From positions 186,001 to 250,000 of the forward strand of contig NZ_JAGHRC010000002.1 in assembly GCF_017743975.1 (NCBI RefSeq): a DNA stretch of 64,000 nt, given 5' to 3'. Under the pieces are notes generated by a model that was given only the letters and a program-made list of their open reading frames with translations, searched no databases and was not told where the DNA came from. Position 1 is the first letter of the stretch. Each line of letters begins with the position of its first letter. Shown here piece by piece: positions 52,411-61,651 of this stretch. This DNA comes from Ruegeria sp. R14_0 (GTDB lineage: Bacteria; Pseudomonadota; Alphaproteobacteria; Rhodobacterales; Rhodobacteraceae). Position numbers and translations under genes: made by a program.

Positions 52411-55364
52411 CCGAACATACGCCTAACTCTGCCTTTCATGCCTCAAGCTTTATGCAGGGGCACAATGCGGAATATCTGGAGCAGCTTTATGCCCAGTACA
52501 CCAAGGATCCGAATGCGGTAGATGCCGCCTGGGTCGAGTTCTTCCGGGCGATGGGCGACGCCACCCCGGATATCCAGCGCGAGGCTGAAGGGCCGTCCTG
52601 GGCACGGACCGACTGGCCTCCGATGCCGACGGATGATCTGACCGGTGCGTTGACGGGCGAATGGGCGGAAATCGATGCCAAGGCGGCTGGCAAAAAGATC
52701 AAGGACAAGGCCGAGGCCAAGGGCGTTCCGGTCAGTGAAGATCAGATCAAACGCGCCGTGCTGGACAGCCTGCGGGCGCTGATGCTGATCCGGGCTTATC
52801 GCATCCGGGGCCATCTGGCCGCCGATCTGGACCCGCTGGGCATGCGCGCGGCCAGCACCCACCCCGAGCTGGACCCCAAGACCTATGGCTTCACAGAGGG
52901 CGACATGGACCGCCCGATCTTTATCGACAACGTGTTGGGCCTGCAGATGGCCAGCATGCGCCAGATCGTCGAGATCGTGAAGCGGACATATTGTGGCACA
53001 TTCGCGCTGCAATACATGCATATTTCGAACCCCGAAGAGGCCGCGTGGCTGAAGGAACGGATCGAGGGGTATGGCAAAGAGATTCAGTTCACCAAGGAAG
53101 GCCGAAAGGCGATCCTGAACAAGATGGTCGAGGCCGAAGGCTTCGAGAAGTTCTTGCATGTGAAATACATGGGCACCAAGCGGTTCGGTCTGGACGGCGG
53201 TGAGGCGCTGATCCCCGCGATGGAGCAAATCATCAAGCGCGGTGGCGCGTTGGGTGTCAGCGATATCGTGATCGGTATGCCGCACCGCGGTCGCCTCAAC
53301 ATCCTGGCCAACGTGATGCGCAAGCCGTATCGCGCCATCTTTAACGAGTTCCAGGGCGGTAGCTTCAAACCCGAAGATGTCGACGGGTCAGGCGACGTGA
53401 AATACCACCTCGGTGCTTCCAGCGACCGCGAATTTGATGGCAACTCGGTGCACCTGTCGCTGACGGCAAACCCCTCGCACCTCGAGGCGGTGAACCCGGT
53501 TGTTCTGGGCAAGGTTCGCGCCAAACAGGATCAGTTGGGCGACGAAAACCGCACCAGGGTCATGGGTATCCTGTTGCACGGCGACGCAGCCTTTGCCGGT
53601 CAGGGTGTTGTGGCCGAAGGCTTCGGCCTGTCCGGCCTCAAGGGTCACAAGACCGGCGGCACGATGCACATCGTGGTGAACAACCAGATTGGCTTCACCA
53701 CCGCGCCGCACTTCTCGCGCTCGTCCCCATACCCGACTGATATCGCGCTGATGGTCGAAGCGCCGATTTTCCACGTGAACGGCGACGACCCTGAGGCCGT
53801 TGTCCACGCGGCCAAGGTCGCGACCGAGTTCCGCCAGAAGTTCCACAAGGACGTGGTCATCGACATCTTCTGCTACCGTCGGTTCGGGCATAACGAGGGC
53901 GACGAGCCCATGTTCACCAACCCGATCATGTACAAGAAGATCAAGACGCATAAGACCACGCTGTCTTTGTATACCGAGCGTCTGGTCAAGGATGGCCTGA
54001 TCCCCGAGGGTGAGATCGAGGATATGAAAGCGGCCTTCCAGGCGCATCTGAATGATGAGTTCGAGGCCGGGAAGGACTACAAACCCAACAAGGCCGACTG
54101 GCTGGACGGGCGCTGGTCGCATCTGGACAAGAACAAAGAAGAATATGTCCGCGGCGAAACCGCAATCGCGCCCGAAACGCTGGCCGAGGTTGGGAAAGCG
54201 TTGACCCATGCCCCTGCGGATATTGCAGTCCACAAAACGGTGGCACGTCTGCTGGATCACAAGAAGCAGATGTTCGAAACCGGAACGGGATTTGATTGGG
54301 CAACGGGCGAGGCGCTGGCGTTTGGCTCGCTGCTGACCGAAGGGTTCCCCGTACGCCTGTCCGGTCAGGACGCAACCCGCGGGACGTTCAGCCAACGTCA
54401 CTCGGGCTTCGTGCATCAGGAAACCGAAGAACGCTACTACCCGCTGAACAACATCCGTGAGGGCCAGTCGAAATACGAAGTGATCGACTCGATGCTGTCC
54501 GAATACGCGGTGTTGGGTTTTGAGTACGGCTATTCGCTGGCGGAACCCAACGCGCTGACGCTGTGGGAGGCGCAGTTTGGCGACTTTGCCAATGGCGCGC
54601 AGATCATGTTCGACCAGTTCATCAGCTCGGGCGAAAGCAAATGGCTGCGCATGTCCGGTCTGGTCACCCTGCTGCCGCACGGGTTCGAAGGGCAAGGCCC
54701 CGAACACTCGTCCGCGCGCCTGGAAAGGTTCCTGCAGATGTGTGGTCAGGATAACTGGATCGTGGCGAACTGCACCACGCCTGCGAACTATTTCCACATC
54801 CTGCGCCGTCAGCTGCACCGAACCTTCCGCAAGCCGCTGATCCTGGTGACACCCAAATCGCTGCTGCGCCACAAGCTGGCAGTCAGCAAGGCCGAGGAAT
54901 TCACCACCGGTTCCAGCTTCCACCGCGTATTGTGGGACGATGCGCAGCAGGGAAATTCGGACACAAAGCTGGTCAAGGACGACAAGGTCAAGCGCGTGGT
55001 GATGTGTTCCGGCAAGGTCTACTACGACCTGCTGGAAGAACGCGATGCGCGCGGCATCGACGATGTCTACCTGATGCGGATCGAACAGTTCTATCCCTTC
55101 CCGGCGCATTCTCTGATCAATGAGCTTGAGCGCTTCAAGGGTGCCGAAATGATCTGGTGTCAGGAAGAGCCCAAGAATCAAGGCGCCTGGACCTTTATCG
55201 AGCCGAATATCGAATGGGTACTGACCCGCATCAAGGCCAAGCATACCCGGCCACGCTATGTTGGTCGCGCCACATCGGCCTCGCCCGCGACGGGTCTGGC
55301 CAGCCAACACAAAGCCCAACAAGAAGCGCTGGTGAACGAAGCGCTGAGCATTGAAGGAAAATAA
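52407..55364 (+). CDS. sucA: 2-Oxoglutarate dehydrogenase E1 component
   Basis: Thiamine-diphosphate-dependent decarboxylase of the 2-oxoglutarate dehydrogenase complex. The 985-residue protein begins with the E1o N-terminal region (FHASSFMQGHNAEYLEQLYAQYTKDP in pieces). It has the ThDP region GMPHRGRLNIL near residue 290 and the transketolase C-domain with RQHSGFVHQETEERYYPL parts near 671. The ATG at 52407 overlaps the DUF805 stop. sucB follows after three bases. Confidence 0.98.
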   Translation: MTEHTPNSAFHASSFMQGHNAEYLEQLYAQYTKDPNAVDAAWVEFFRAMGDATPDIQREAEGPSWARTDWPPMPTDDLTGALTGEWAEIDAKAAGKKIKDKAEAKGVPVSEDQIKRAVLDSLRALMLIRAYRIRGHLAADLDPLGMRAASTHPELDPKTYGFTEGDMDRPIFIDNVLGLQMASMRQIVEIVKRTYCGTFALQYMHISNPEEAAWLKERIEGYGKEIQFTKEGRKAILNKMVEAEGFEKFLHVKYMGTKRFGLDGGEALIPAMEQIIKRGGALGVSDIVIGMPHRGRLNILANVMRKPYRAIFNEFQGGSFKPEDVDGSGDVKYHLGASSDREFDGNSVHLSLTANPSHLEAVNPVVLGKVRAKQDQLGDENRTRVMGILLHGDAAFAGQGVVAEGFGLSGLKGHKTGGTMHIVVNNQIGFTTAPHFSRSSPYPTDIALMVEAPIFHVNGDDPEAVVHAAKVATEFRQKFHKDVVIDIFCYRRFGHNEGDEPMFTNPIMYKKIKTHKTTLSLYTERLVKDGLIPEGEIEDMKAAFQAHLNDEFEAGKDYKPNKADWLDGRWSHLDKNKEEYVRGETAIAPETLAEVGKALTHAPADIAVHKTVARLLDHKKQMFETGTGFDWATGEALAFGSLLTEGFPVRLSGQDATRGTFSQRHSGFVHQETEERYYPLNNIREGQSKYEVIDSMLSEYAVLGFEYGYSLAEPNALTLWEAQFGDFANGAQIMFDQFISSGESKWLRMSGLVTLLPHGFEGQGPEHSSARLERFLQMCGQDNWIVANCTTPANYFHILRRQLHRTFRKPLILVTPKSLLRHKLAVSKAEEFTTGSSFHRVLWDDAQQGNSDTKLVKDDKVKRVVMCSGKVYYDLLEERDARGIDDVYLMRIEQFYPFPAHSLINELERFKGAEMIWCQEEPKNQGAWTFIEPNIEWVLTRIKAKHTRPRYVGRATSASPATGLASQHKAQQEALVNEALSIEGK

Positions 55365-55367
55365 TCG

Positions 55368-56876
55368 ATGTCCATTGAAGTTCGAGTTCCCACGCTTGGC
55401 GAATCGGTTACCGAAGCAACGGTTGCCACTTGGTTCAAGAAACCCGGCGACGCTGTGGCCGTGGATGAAATGCTGTGTGAGTTGGAGACCGACAAGGTCA
55501 CCGTCGAAGTCCCTTCGCCCGCCGCTGGCGTAATGGGCGAAATCGTCGCCGCCGAGGGCGAAACTGTTGGTGTAGACGCATTGCTGGCTACGATCGTCGC
55601 AGGCGAAGGCGCGGCCCCCGCTCCGGCGGCGGCTCCGGCCCCTGCGGCGGCCGCTCCGGCGGCGTCGGGCGGCAGTGTTGACGTTATGGTGCCAACCTTG
55701 GGTGAATCCGTGACCGAAGCGACTGTTTCGACATGGTTCAAACAGGTCGGTGACAGCGTCGCGCAGGATGAGATGCTGTGCGAGCTGGAAACCGACAAAG
55801 TGTCGGTCGAGGTCCCCGCACCCGCAGCGGGCGTTCTGGCCGAAATCGTGGCCCCAGAAGGCGCGACCGTTGACGCCACCGCGAAACTGGCTGTGATCTC
55901 GGGTGCGGCAGCTGGGTCTGCTCCGGCTCCGGCGGCAGCAGCGACGGCCCCGGCAGCGGCCAGCACAGGCAAGGATATCGCCAACGCACCCTCGGCAGAA
56001 AAAGCCATGGCCGAAGCTGGCCTGTCCACCAATCAGGTCACCGGCACCGGTCGTGATGGCCGGATTATGAAGGAAGACGTGGCCCGCGCGGCTGCAACGG
56101 CAGCGGCCCCCGCACCGGCCCCAGCAGCACCTGCACCGGCACCGGCTCCGCGCGCGCCCGTGGCGGCAGCAGATGCCGGCCGCGAAGAACGCGTGCGTAT
56201 GACCCGTTTGCGCCAGACCATTGCCAAGCGCCTGAAGGACGCGCAGAACACCGCCGCCATCCTGACCACCTTTAACGAGGTCGACATGACCGAGGTGATG
56301 GCCCTGCGCAATCAGTACAAGGACCAGTTCGAGAAGAAGCACGGCGTCCGTTTGGGCTTTATGTCCTTCTTCACCAAGGCCTGCTGCCACGCGCTGAAAG
56401 AAGTGCCTGAGGTGAATGCCGAGATTGACGGCACCGACATCGTCTACAAGAACTTCGTCCATATGGGCGTGGCCGCCGGTACGCCGCAGGGTCTTGTGGT
56501 TCCGGTCATCCGTGACGCCGACAGCATGTCCTTTGCTGCAATCGAAAAGGCCATCGCCGAAAAAGGCAAACGCGCCCGCGACGGCAAGCTGAGCATGGAA
56601 GAGATGCAGGGCGGCACCTTCACCATCTCAAACGGTGGTGTCTATGGCTCGTTGATGTCTTCGCCGATCCTGAACCCACCGCAATCGGGCATTCTGGGTA
56701 TGCATAAGATCCAGGACCGCCCGATGGTCATCAATGGTGAGATCAAGATCCGCCCGATGATGTATCTGGCCCTGTCCTACGATCACCGGATCGTTGACGG
56801 CAAAGGCGCGGTGACCTTCCTTGTTCGCGTAAAAGAGGCGTTGGAAGACCCACGCCGCCTGCTGATGGATCTGTAA
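55368..56876 (+). CDS. sucB: 2-Oxoglutarate dehydrogenase E2 (dihydrolipoyl succinyltransferase), two lipoyl domains
   Basis: Core of the complex, transferring the succinyl group to CoA. The 502-residue protein has two tandem lipoyl domains with lipoyl lysines at about Lys43 and Lys144 (both in ETDKV), joined by Ala/Pro-rich linkers. A subunit-binding domain lies near 205-240. The catalytic domain ends in [13 protein letters not shown] (H-x-x-x-D-G, near residue 472). The E. coli enzyme has one lipoyl domain, so this one is longer. Confidence 0.97.
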   Translation: MSIEVRVPTLGESVTEATVATWFKKPGDAVAVDEMLCELETDKVTVEVPSPAAGVMGEIVAAEGETVGVDALLATIVAGEGAAPAPAAAPAPAAAAPAASGGSVDVMVPTLGESVTEATVSTWFKQVGDSVAQDEMLCELETDKVSVEVPAPAAGVLAEIVAPEGATVDATAKLAVISGAAAGSAPAPAAAATAPAAASTGKDIANAPSAEKAMAEAGLSTNQVTGTGRDGRIMKEDVARAAATAAAPAPAPAAPAPAPAPRAPVAAADAGREERVRMTRLRQTIAKRLKDAQNTAAILTTFNEVDMTEVMALRNQYKDQFEKKHGVRLGFMSFFTKACCHALKEVPEVNAEIDGTDIVYKNFVHMGVAAGTPQGLVVPVIRDADSMSFAAIEKAIAEKGKRARDGKLSMEEMQGGTFTISNGGVYGSLMSSPILNPPQSGILGMHKIQDRPMVINGEIKIRPMMYLALSYDHRIVDGKGAVTFLVRVKEALEDPRRLLMDL

Positions 56877-56878
56877 TC

Positions 56879-57148
56879 ATGGCAACCCATGTACTCTGGC
56901 AAGCTGACGTGGCCGACTTTGATGTCTGGTTGAAAGTGTTCGAAGAAGACAAACCGATGAGAGAGGCCGCGGGCATCCGCGACCTCCACATCTGGAAAGA
57001 TCCTACACGCAAGGATCACGCGGTCGCGCTGTTCGAGATCACGGATCTGGAGCGGGCTCAGGACTTCATCGACTCGGAAGAACTGGCCATGCACCACGAA
57101 CGCGGTGGCGTGGCCCATATCCAGACCAAGGTATTGTCTCCCGTATGA
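56879..57148 (+). CDS. Small dimeric alpha/beta-barrel-like protein
   Basis: An 89-residue soluble protein (MATHVLWQADVADFDVWLKVFEED start, HAVALFEITDLERAQDFIDSEEL middle, IQTKVLSPV end) with alternating strands and helices of the dimeric ferredoxin-like type seen in ABM-like small enzymes and stress proteins. There is no obvious catalytic residue. It lies two bases after the sucB stop and overlaps the MAPEG gene by four bases, so it belongs to the suc transcript. Function unknown. Confidence 0.7.
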   Translation: MATHVLWQADVADFDVWLKVFEEDKPMREAAGIRDLHIWKDPTRKDHAVALFEITDLERAQDFIDSEELAMHHERGGVAHIQTKVLSPV

Positions 57149-57555
57149 CCCCGGAACTTACGGCCCTGACGCTTGCGGCATTGCTACAAGTTATTCAGTT
57201 CGCTCTGATGGCCGTTCCGGCCAATATCGAACTTGGGCCGGGCAAGACCATGTCCGCACGTGACAGGGTGCGTCTGGGCGGATCGCTAGAGGATCAATTG
57301 TCGGAAGGTACGGCGCGGCTTTATCGGGCCATGAACAACCATTTCGAAGGATTGATCCTGTTTGCGATTGCGGTCACTGTGGTGACTCTCTCGGATCAGG
57401 CGAGCGGCTTTACCGCAACCTGTGCATGGATCTACCTTACAGCCCGTGTGGTTTACATCCCTGCATATTATTACGGCTGGAAACCTTGGCGCAGTATCAT
57501 CTGGTTTGCGGGTTTTCTGGCCACCACCTTCATTCTTTTGGCGGTGCTATTGTGA
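57145..57555 (+). CDS. MAPEG family membrane protein
   Basis: A 136-residue membrane protein with four helices of the MAPEG (membrane-associated eicosanoid/glutathione metabolism) family: RLYRAMNNHFEGLILFAIAVTVV near residue 59 and ARVVYIPAYYYGW. Bacterial members may be glutathione transferases, but function is not shown. It lies between the small gene and lpd in the suc region. Confidence 0.82.
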   Translation: MTPELTALTLAALLQVIQFALMAVPANIELGPGKTMSARDRVRLGGSLEDQLSEGTARLYRAMNNHFEGLILFAIAVTVVTLSDQASGFTATCAWIYLTARVVYIPAYYYGWKPWRSIIWFAGFLATTFILLAVLL

Positions 57556-57625
57556 TGCCGCCAGACTATAACTTGCACAGAGGTTCCTAGCCCTGTGAAC
57601 GCCCGAACTCTCAAGGAGACCCTTC

Positions 57626-59014
57626 ATGGCAAACTATGACGTTATCGTAATCGGATCCGGCCCCGGCGGCTATGTCTGCGCCATCCGCTGCGCTCAACTG
57701 GGCCTGAAGACCGCTTGTGTCGAAGGGCGCGAGACATTGGGGGGCACTTGCCTGAACGTGGGCTGTATCCCTTCCAAAGCGCTGCTGCACGCCTCACACC
57801 AACTGCACGAGGCCGAGCACAACTTTGCCAAAATGGGCCTGAAGGGCAAAAGCCCGTCGGTCGATTGGAAACAGATGCAGACCTATAAGCAGGAAACCAT
57901 CGACGGGAACACCAAGGGGATCGAGTTCCTGTTCAAGAAAAACAAGATTGACTGGCTGAAAGGCTGGGGGTCGATCCCCGCCGCCGGTCAGGTCAAGGTG
58001 GGTGACGAGATTCACACCGCCAAGAACATCATCATTGCCTCGGGGTCCGAGCCGTCGGCGCTGCCTGGCGTAGAGGTAGATGAAAAGGTTGTCGTGACCT
58101 CGACCGGGGCTCTGTCGCTGAACAAGGTTCCGAAGAAAATGATCGTGATCGGCGCGGGTGTGATCGGGCTGGAACTGGGCTCGGTCTATCAACGTCTGGG
58201 TGCCGAGGTGACTGTGATCGAGTTCCTCGATGTGATTACCCCCGGTATGGACCCCGAGGTTCAGAAGACCTTCCAGCGTATCCTGAAAAAGCAAGGCCTG
58301 AACTTTGTCATGGGGGCCGCGGTTCAAAAGACCGAAGCCACTAAGACCAAAGCCAAGGTCACTTACAAGCTGCGTAAGGATGATAGTGAGCATGTGATCG
58401 AAGCCGACACCGTTCTGGTTGCCACGGGCCGCAAGCCGTTCTCGGACGGTCTGGGACTTGAGGCGCTTGGGGTCGAAATGACACCGCGCGGTCAGATCAA
58501 GGTGGGCTCGGACTGGCAGACCAACGTGCCGGGCATCTACGCCATCGGCGACGTGACCGAAGGCCCGATGCTGGCGCACAAGGCCGAAGACGAAGGCATG
58601 GCCGCCGCTGAACAGGTCGCGGGCAAGCATGGTCACGTCAACTATGGCGTCATCCCCGGCGTGATCTACACCTGGCCCGAAGTCGCCAATGTAGGCGAAA
58701 CCGAAGAAACGCTGAAGGAACAGGGTCGCGCCTACAAGGTTGGAAAGTTCATGTTCATGGGCAACGGTCGCGCCAAAGCCAACCTGATGACAGACGGGTT
58801 TGTTAAAATCCTGGCGGACAAGGAAACCGATCGCATTCTGGGCTGCCACATCATTGGCCCAGCCGCTGGTGACCTGATCCACGAGGTTTGTGTCGCGATG
58901 GAATTCGGTGCCTCAGCCGAGGATCTGGCCCTGACCTGCCACGCGCACCCGACCTACTCCGAGGCCGTACGCGAGGCCGCTCTGGCTTGCGGTGACGGGC
59001 CGATTCACAGCTGA
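57626..59014 (+). CDS. lpdA: Dihydrolipoyl dehydrogenase (E3)
   Basis: Reoxidises dihydrolipoyl groups of the 2-oxoglutarate (and possibly other) dehydrogenase complexes. The 462-residue protein has FAD-binding [14 protein letters not shown], the redox pair in [13 protein letters not shown] (near residues 40-52), the NAD fold [17 protein letters not shown], and catalytic His in [10 protein letters not shown] near the end. Start is the ATG at 57626 with AAGGAG upstream. Confidence 0.98.
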   Translation: MANYDVIVIGSGPGGYVCAIRCAQLGLKTACVEGRETLGGTCLNVGCIPSKALLHASHQLHEAEHNFAKMGLKGKSPSVDWKQMQTYKQETIDGNTKGIEFLFKKNKIDWLKGWGSIPAAGQVKVGDEIHTAKNIIIASGSEPSALPGVEVDEKVVVTSTGALSLNKVPKKMIVIGAGVIGLELGSVYQRLGAEVTVIEFLDVITPGMDPEVQKTFQRILKKQGLNFVMGAAVQKTEATKTKAKVTYKLRKDDSEHVIEADTVLVATGRKPFSDGLGLEALGVEMTPRGQIKVGSDWQTNVPGIYAIGDVTEGPMLAHKAEDEGMAAAEQVAGKHGHVNYGVIPGVIYTWPEVANVGETEETLKEQGRAYKVGKFMFMGNGRAKANLMTDGFVKILADKETDRILGCHIIGPAAGDLIHEVCVAMEFGASAEDLALTCHAHPTYSEAVREAALACGDGPIHS

Positions 59015-59019
59015 CCAAG

Positions 59020-59051
59020 TAACCCCGGCGGCGATCACGTGGCCGGGGTTA
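59020..59051. terminator. Bidirectional stem-loop between lpdA and tetR
   Basis: TAACCCCGGC (59020-59029) and GCCGGGGTTA (59042-59051) form a perfect 10-bp stem with a 12-base loop that contains the stop codon of the convergent tetR gene. No T-run is present in either direction, so it may slow rather than end transcription. Confidence 0.65.
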
Positions 59052-59613
59052 ACCACGCGTCCAGATAGATCTCCAATCTATCTGAAAAGCTCTCAGCCTC
59101 ATGCAGAGCGCAAAACTTCAGAGACATTGACTGTATGGCGAATGCCTGAACACCTTCGGCAAGTAAGTCGGGGGAAATGTCTTTGCGCACCTTTGCGGTT
59201 TCCAGCCAACCGGCAACTAGCCTGACATAGCGCTCAAAACACTGCGCAATGGGCCCGATCTCGGTTATTGCTGCCGCCCCGGAATACCGAATGATCAGAT
59301 CAAACACATAACGTTCCGACGTCATGAAAGAGTGGATGGGTTGCAACGCATAAGCTATCTCGGGGGCCGTGCGGGGGACGGGCCCCTGTTCCACCTGATC
59401 AAAGCACGCAACCAGCCTTTCACCGATCAGATGCTCCATCAGTGCATCTTTGTCCCGGAAATGGGCAAAGAAGGTTCCTTTGGCAACACCGGCGGCCTGA
59501 ACCACATCTTCCACGCGCAAAGCCTGATATCCGTGTCTTTCAATCACGTCGTCCGCGGCTTCGATCAGCCGCGCCCGAGTTTTGAGTGTTCTCTTTTGAA
59601 CTGTCTTTTGCAT
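59035..59613 (-). CDS. TetR/AcrR family transcriptional regulator
   Basis: A 192-residue TetR-type repressor. The helix-turn-helix is AADDVIERHGYQALRVEDVVQAAGVAKGTFFAHFRDKDAL in pieces (residues 17-56); the C-terminal half is the ligand-binding domain with no identifiable ligand. ATGs at 59628 and 59613 are in frame; 59613 is preferred because AGGG precedes it. It is divergent from the quinone reductase gene, and three copies of a TGACCGTGGTCA-type palindrome lie between them, so autoregulation and repression of the neighbour are very likely. Confidence 0.9.
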   Translation of the reverse strand: MQKTVQKRTLKTRARLIEAADDVIERHGYQALRVEDVVQAAGVAKGTFFAHFRDKDALMEHLIGERLVACFDQVEQGPVPRTAPEIAYALQPIHSFMTSERYVFDLIIRYSGAAAITEIGPIAQCFERYVRLVAGWLETAKVRKDISPDLLAEGVQAFAIQSMSLKFCALHEAESFSDRLEIYLDAWLTPAT

Positions 59614-59633
59614 AAGCCCTGTTCGCATGTTTT

Positions 59634-59700
59634 TTGACCGTGGTCAAATTTTATTATTGACCGCGGTCATTTTTTGCCTCTATAAAGTGACCGTGGTCAT
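59634..59700. promoter_or_regulatory. Three palindromic operators between tetR and the quinone reductase gene
   Basis: Copies lie at 59634-59647 (TTGACCGTGGTCAA), 59657-59670 (TTGACCGCGGTCAT) and 59687-59700 (GTGACCGTGGTCAT). Centre-to-centre distances are 23 and 30 bp. A promoter TTGACC (59657-59662) with TATAAA (59681-59686), spacer 18, reads into the quinone reductase. The middle operator overlaps its -35 and the last one its probable start of transcription. Confidence 0.82.
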
Positions 59701-59716
59701 TTTTTGGAGATTCACA

Positions 59717-60310
59717 ATGCAACGAAAGAGAATTCTGATCCTCGACGGACACCCCGGTGAAACCAGCCTGTCACGCACGTTCGCCGAAACTTACGCCCAA
59801 TCCGCCCAGCAAAAAGGGCATGAAGTTCGAATGATCCACCTCAGCGATCTGCAATTCGATCACGATTTCGGACAGGGCAACTATAACGAATACAAACCGC
59901 TGGAACCGGTCCTTGAAGACGTGTTGAACGACTTGGAATGGAGCGAACACCTGGTTCTAACCACACCCATGTGGTGGGGCGGTCTGCCTGCAAAGCTGAA
60001 AGGTCTGATTGACCGAGCCTTTATTCCGGGCCGCACCTTTGACACGCGGAACACGACCCGGATCGGATTCCCATCACCAATGCTGACGGGCCGTACAGCG
60101 CGGGTCATCCTGACGTCAGACACTCCCGGTTGGTTCATGCGCCTGATCTACAGACAGGCCATGATCCGTCAGGTCCGCGATCAGATTCTGGGTTTCGTTG
60201 GGTTCAAACCCACCAAGTTCACCTATTTTGCAGGCGCCAGCGATCCAAAGCCCGGCAACGTGGATCGGTGGATATCTAAGGTGCAGCAGATCGGCGCTCA
60301 GGCAGCTTGA
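59717..60310 (+). CDS. NAD(P)H quinone reductase-like flavoprotein (flavodoxin_2 fold)
   Basis: A 197-residue flavodoxin-like oxidoreductase of the NAD(P)H dehydrogenase (quinone) group: ILILDGHPGETSLSRTFAETYA at the start binds FMN/FAD phosphate, and LTTPMWWGGLPAKLKGLIDRAFIPGRTF near residue 74 is the flavin/quinone site. The ATG at 59717 follows GGAG. It is divergent from the TetR gene and probably repressed by it until an inducer, perhaps a quinone or electrophile, binds. Confidence 0.88.
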   Translation: MQRKRILILDGHPGETSLSRTFAETYAQSAQQKGHEVRMIHLSDLQFDHDFGQGNYNEYKPLEPVLEDVLNDLEWSEHLVLTTPMWWGGLPAKLKGLIDRAFIPGRTFDTRNTTRIGFPSPMLTGRTARVILTSDTPGWFMRLIYRQAMIRQVRDQILGFVGFKPTKFTYFAGASDPKPGNVDRWISKVQQIGAQAA

Positions 60311-60318
60311 TCCAGTGC

Positions 60319-60924
60319 CTACCACATCGTCTTCGCGGCGCGCGCACCCCATTCCTGATCATAAAGCGCGCCGCCCTCTTCCCCGTTGGACATTTCGGCC
60401 AGGATCTCGCCCGCTGTGGGCAGATCCGTGCCTTCGTTATCAGAGGTCCAAGTCCTTGCCCGCATCAAGGCACGGGCGCATTGGGTGTAGATTTCGACAA
60501 TTTCGATAACGATCACCGTCGCCGGCTTTTTGCCGTGCTTTTCGAATTGCCCGCGCAAGCCTTGATCATCGGTGACATGGGCCCTGCCATTCAACCGGAC
60601 GACGTTATTCGACCCGGGCACAATGAACATCAGAGACACCCGCGGATCGCGCACGATATTACGCAACGAATCCAGCCGGTTGTTGCCGCGCCAGTCCGGC
60701 ATTGCCAGCCTATGCGGGTCAAGCTCAAGCACCACGGGGCCGTCATCACCGCGCGGGCTGCCATCGACGCCTTCGGGACCAACGGTGCTGAGGATGCACA
60801 GGCGCGAGGCCATGATCCATTTGCGATAGAGCGGCGTCAGATGCTGCGCCACCTTGCGCAGCGAAGGCGCGCCGGGCGTGCCATACAGCGCCTCAAGCGC
60901 TTCGATATCTTTAATGAACTGCAT
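60319..60924 (-). CDS. Pyridoxamine 5'-phosphate oxidase-like FMN-binding protein
   Basis: A 201-residue split-barrel flavoprotein of the PNPOx-like superfamily (MSMEG_1061-type). It has a MASRLCILSTVGPEGVDGSPRGD block near residue 39 and the FMN-site segment DWRGNNRLDSLRNIVRDPRVSLMFIVPG. It is not the canonical pdxH, which is longer and has different motifs. The ATG at 60924 overlaps the end of plsC. The substrate is unknown. Confidence 0.82.
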   Translation of the reverse strand: MQFIKDIEALEALYGTPGAPSLRKVAQHLTPLYRKWIMASRLCILSTVGPEGVDGSPRGDDGPVVLELDPHRLAMPDWRGNNRLDSLRNIVRDPRVSLMFIVPGSNNVVRLNGRAHVTDDQGLRGQFEKHGKKPATVIVIEIVEIYTQCARALMRARTWTSDNEGTDLPTAGEILAEMSNGEEGGALYDQEWGARAAKTMW

Positions 60925-61651
60925 CCGGATCAAACCCCACTTCGCGCATCAATGCGTCGGATCGCGTTTCGATCACCTCTTCAAGACGACCGAGGAAGGC
61001 GGTCTTTTCAACACCCGGCTCGATCGGATCAAGGAAATCCACGATGGCCAAACCCGGTTTTCGCATAACACCAGTGCGCGGCCAGAACACCCCGGCATTG
61101 GTCGCCACCGGTACGCAAGGGAACCCCAGCCCTTCGTAGAGAACCGCGGTGCCAACTTTGTACGGTCTCTGCACCCCGGGCGCGACGCGGGTGCCTTGTG
61201 GGTAGATCACCAGCTGGCCAGGTTCCGAGAACTCCTTGGCGACGTCCTTGACCATTTTGGCGACGGCCACACCCTTTTTCCCACGATCAACCGGAATACA
61301 CCCAAGGCGGCGCGCATAAAGGCCAATGATCGGTGTCCACAGAAGCTCTTTCTTCATAATGAACTTACCATGCGGCACCGCGTTGAAGATCATCATGATA
61401 TCAAGGAAAGACTGGTGCTTGGCACCTATTACAACCTCGTCCACGGGCACGTTGCCGCGCACCTCACACCGAATGCCAACCATCCAACTGGCCATCCACA
61501 TCGTACTGCGCGCATAGGTTTTACAGGCCTGCAGCGCACCGCGCTTTGTGAACAGCGCATAAGGTGCAAACACGATGCCAAGGATCAGCATCCATGTGTA
61601 AATCACGATCATGAAGATCAAAGAGCGTATCCATTGGATCGCTGTAGCCAT
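60911..61651 (-). CDS. plsC: 1-Acyl-sn-glycerol-3-phosphate acyltransferase
   Basis: Acylates lysophosphatidate to phosphatidate in phospholipid synthesis. The 246-residue membrane protein has an N-terminal hydrophobic helix, the HX4D motif in AKHQSFLD near residue 76, and YPQGTRVAPG near residue 149. Its ATG overlaps the ftsX stop by one base, and the FMN-binding gene follows. It forms one operon with ftsE and ftsX. Confidence 0.95.
   Translation of the reverse strand: MATAIQWIRSLIFMIVIYTWMLILGIVFAPYALFTKRGALQACKTYARSTMWMASWMVGIRCEVRGNVPVDEVVIGAKHQSFLDIMMIFNAVPHGKFIMKKELLWTPIIGLYARRLGCIPVDRGKKGVAVAKMVKDVAKEFSEPGQLVIYPQGTRVAPGVQRPYKVGTAVLYEGLGFPCVPVATNAGVFWPRTGVMRKPGLAIVDFLDPIEPGVEKTAFLGRLEEVIETRSDALMREVGFDPDAVH

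Noticed and set aside
53388-56462. Very long open frame antisense to sucA/sucB (Arg/Gly-rich)
   Set aside because: Low-complexity shadow of the Ala/Pro-rich and GC-rich coding strand; no domain recognisable.
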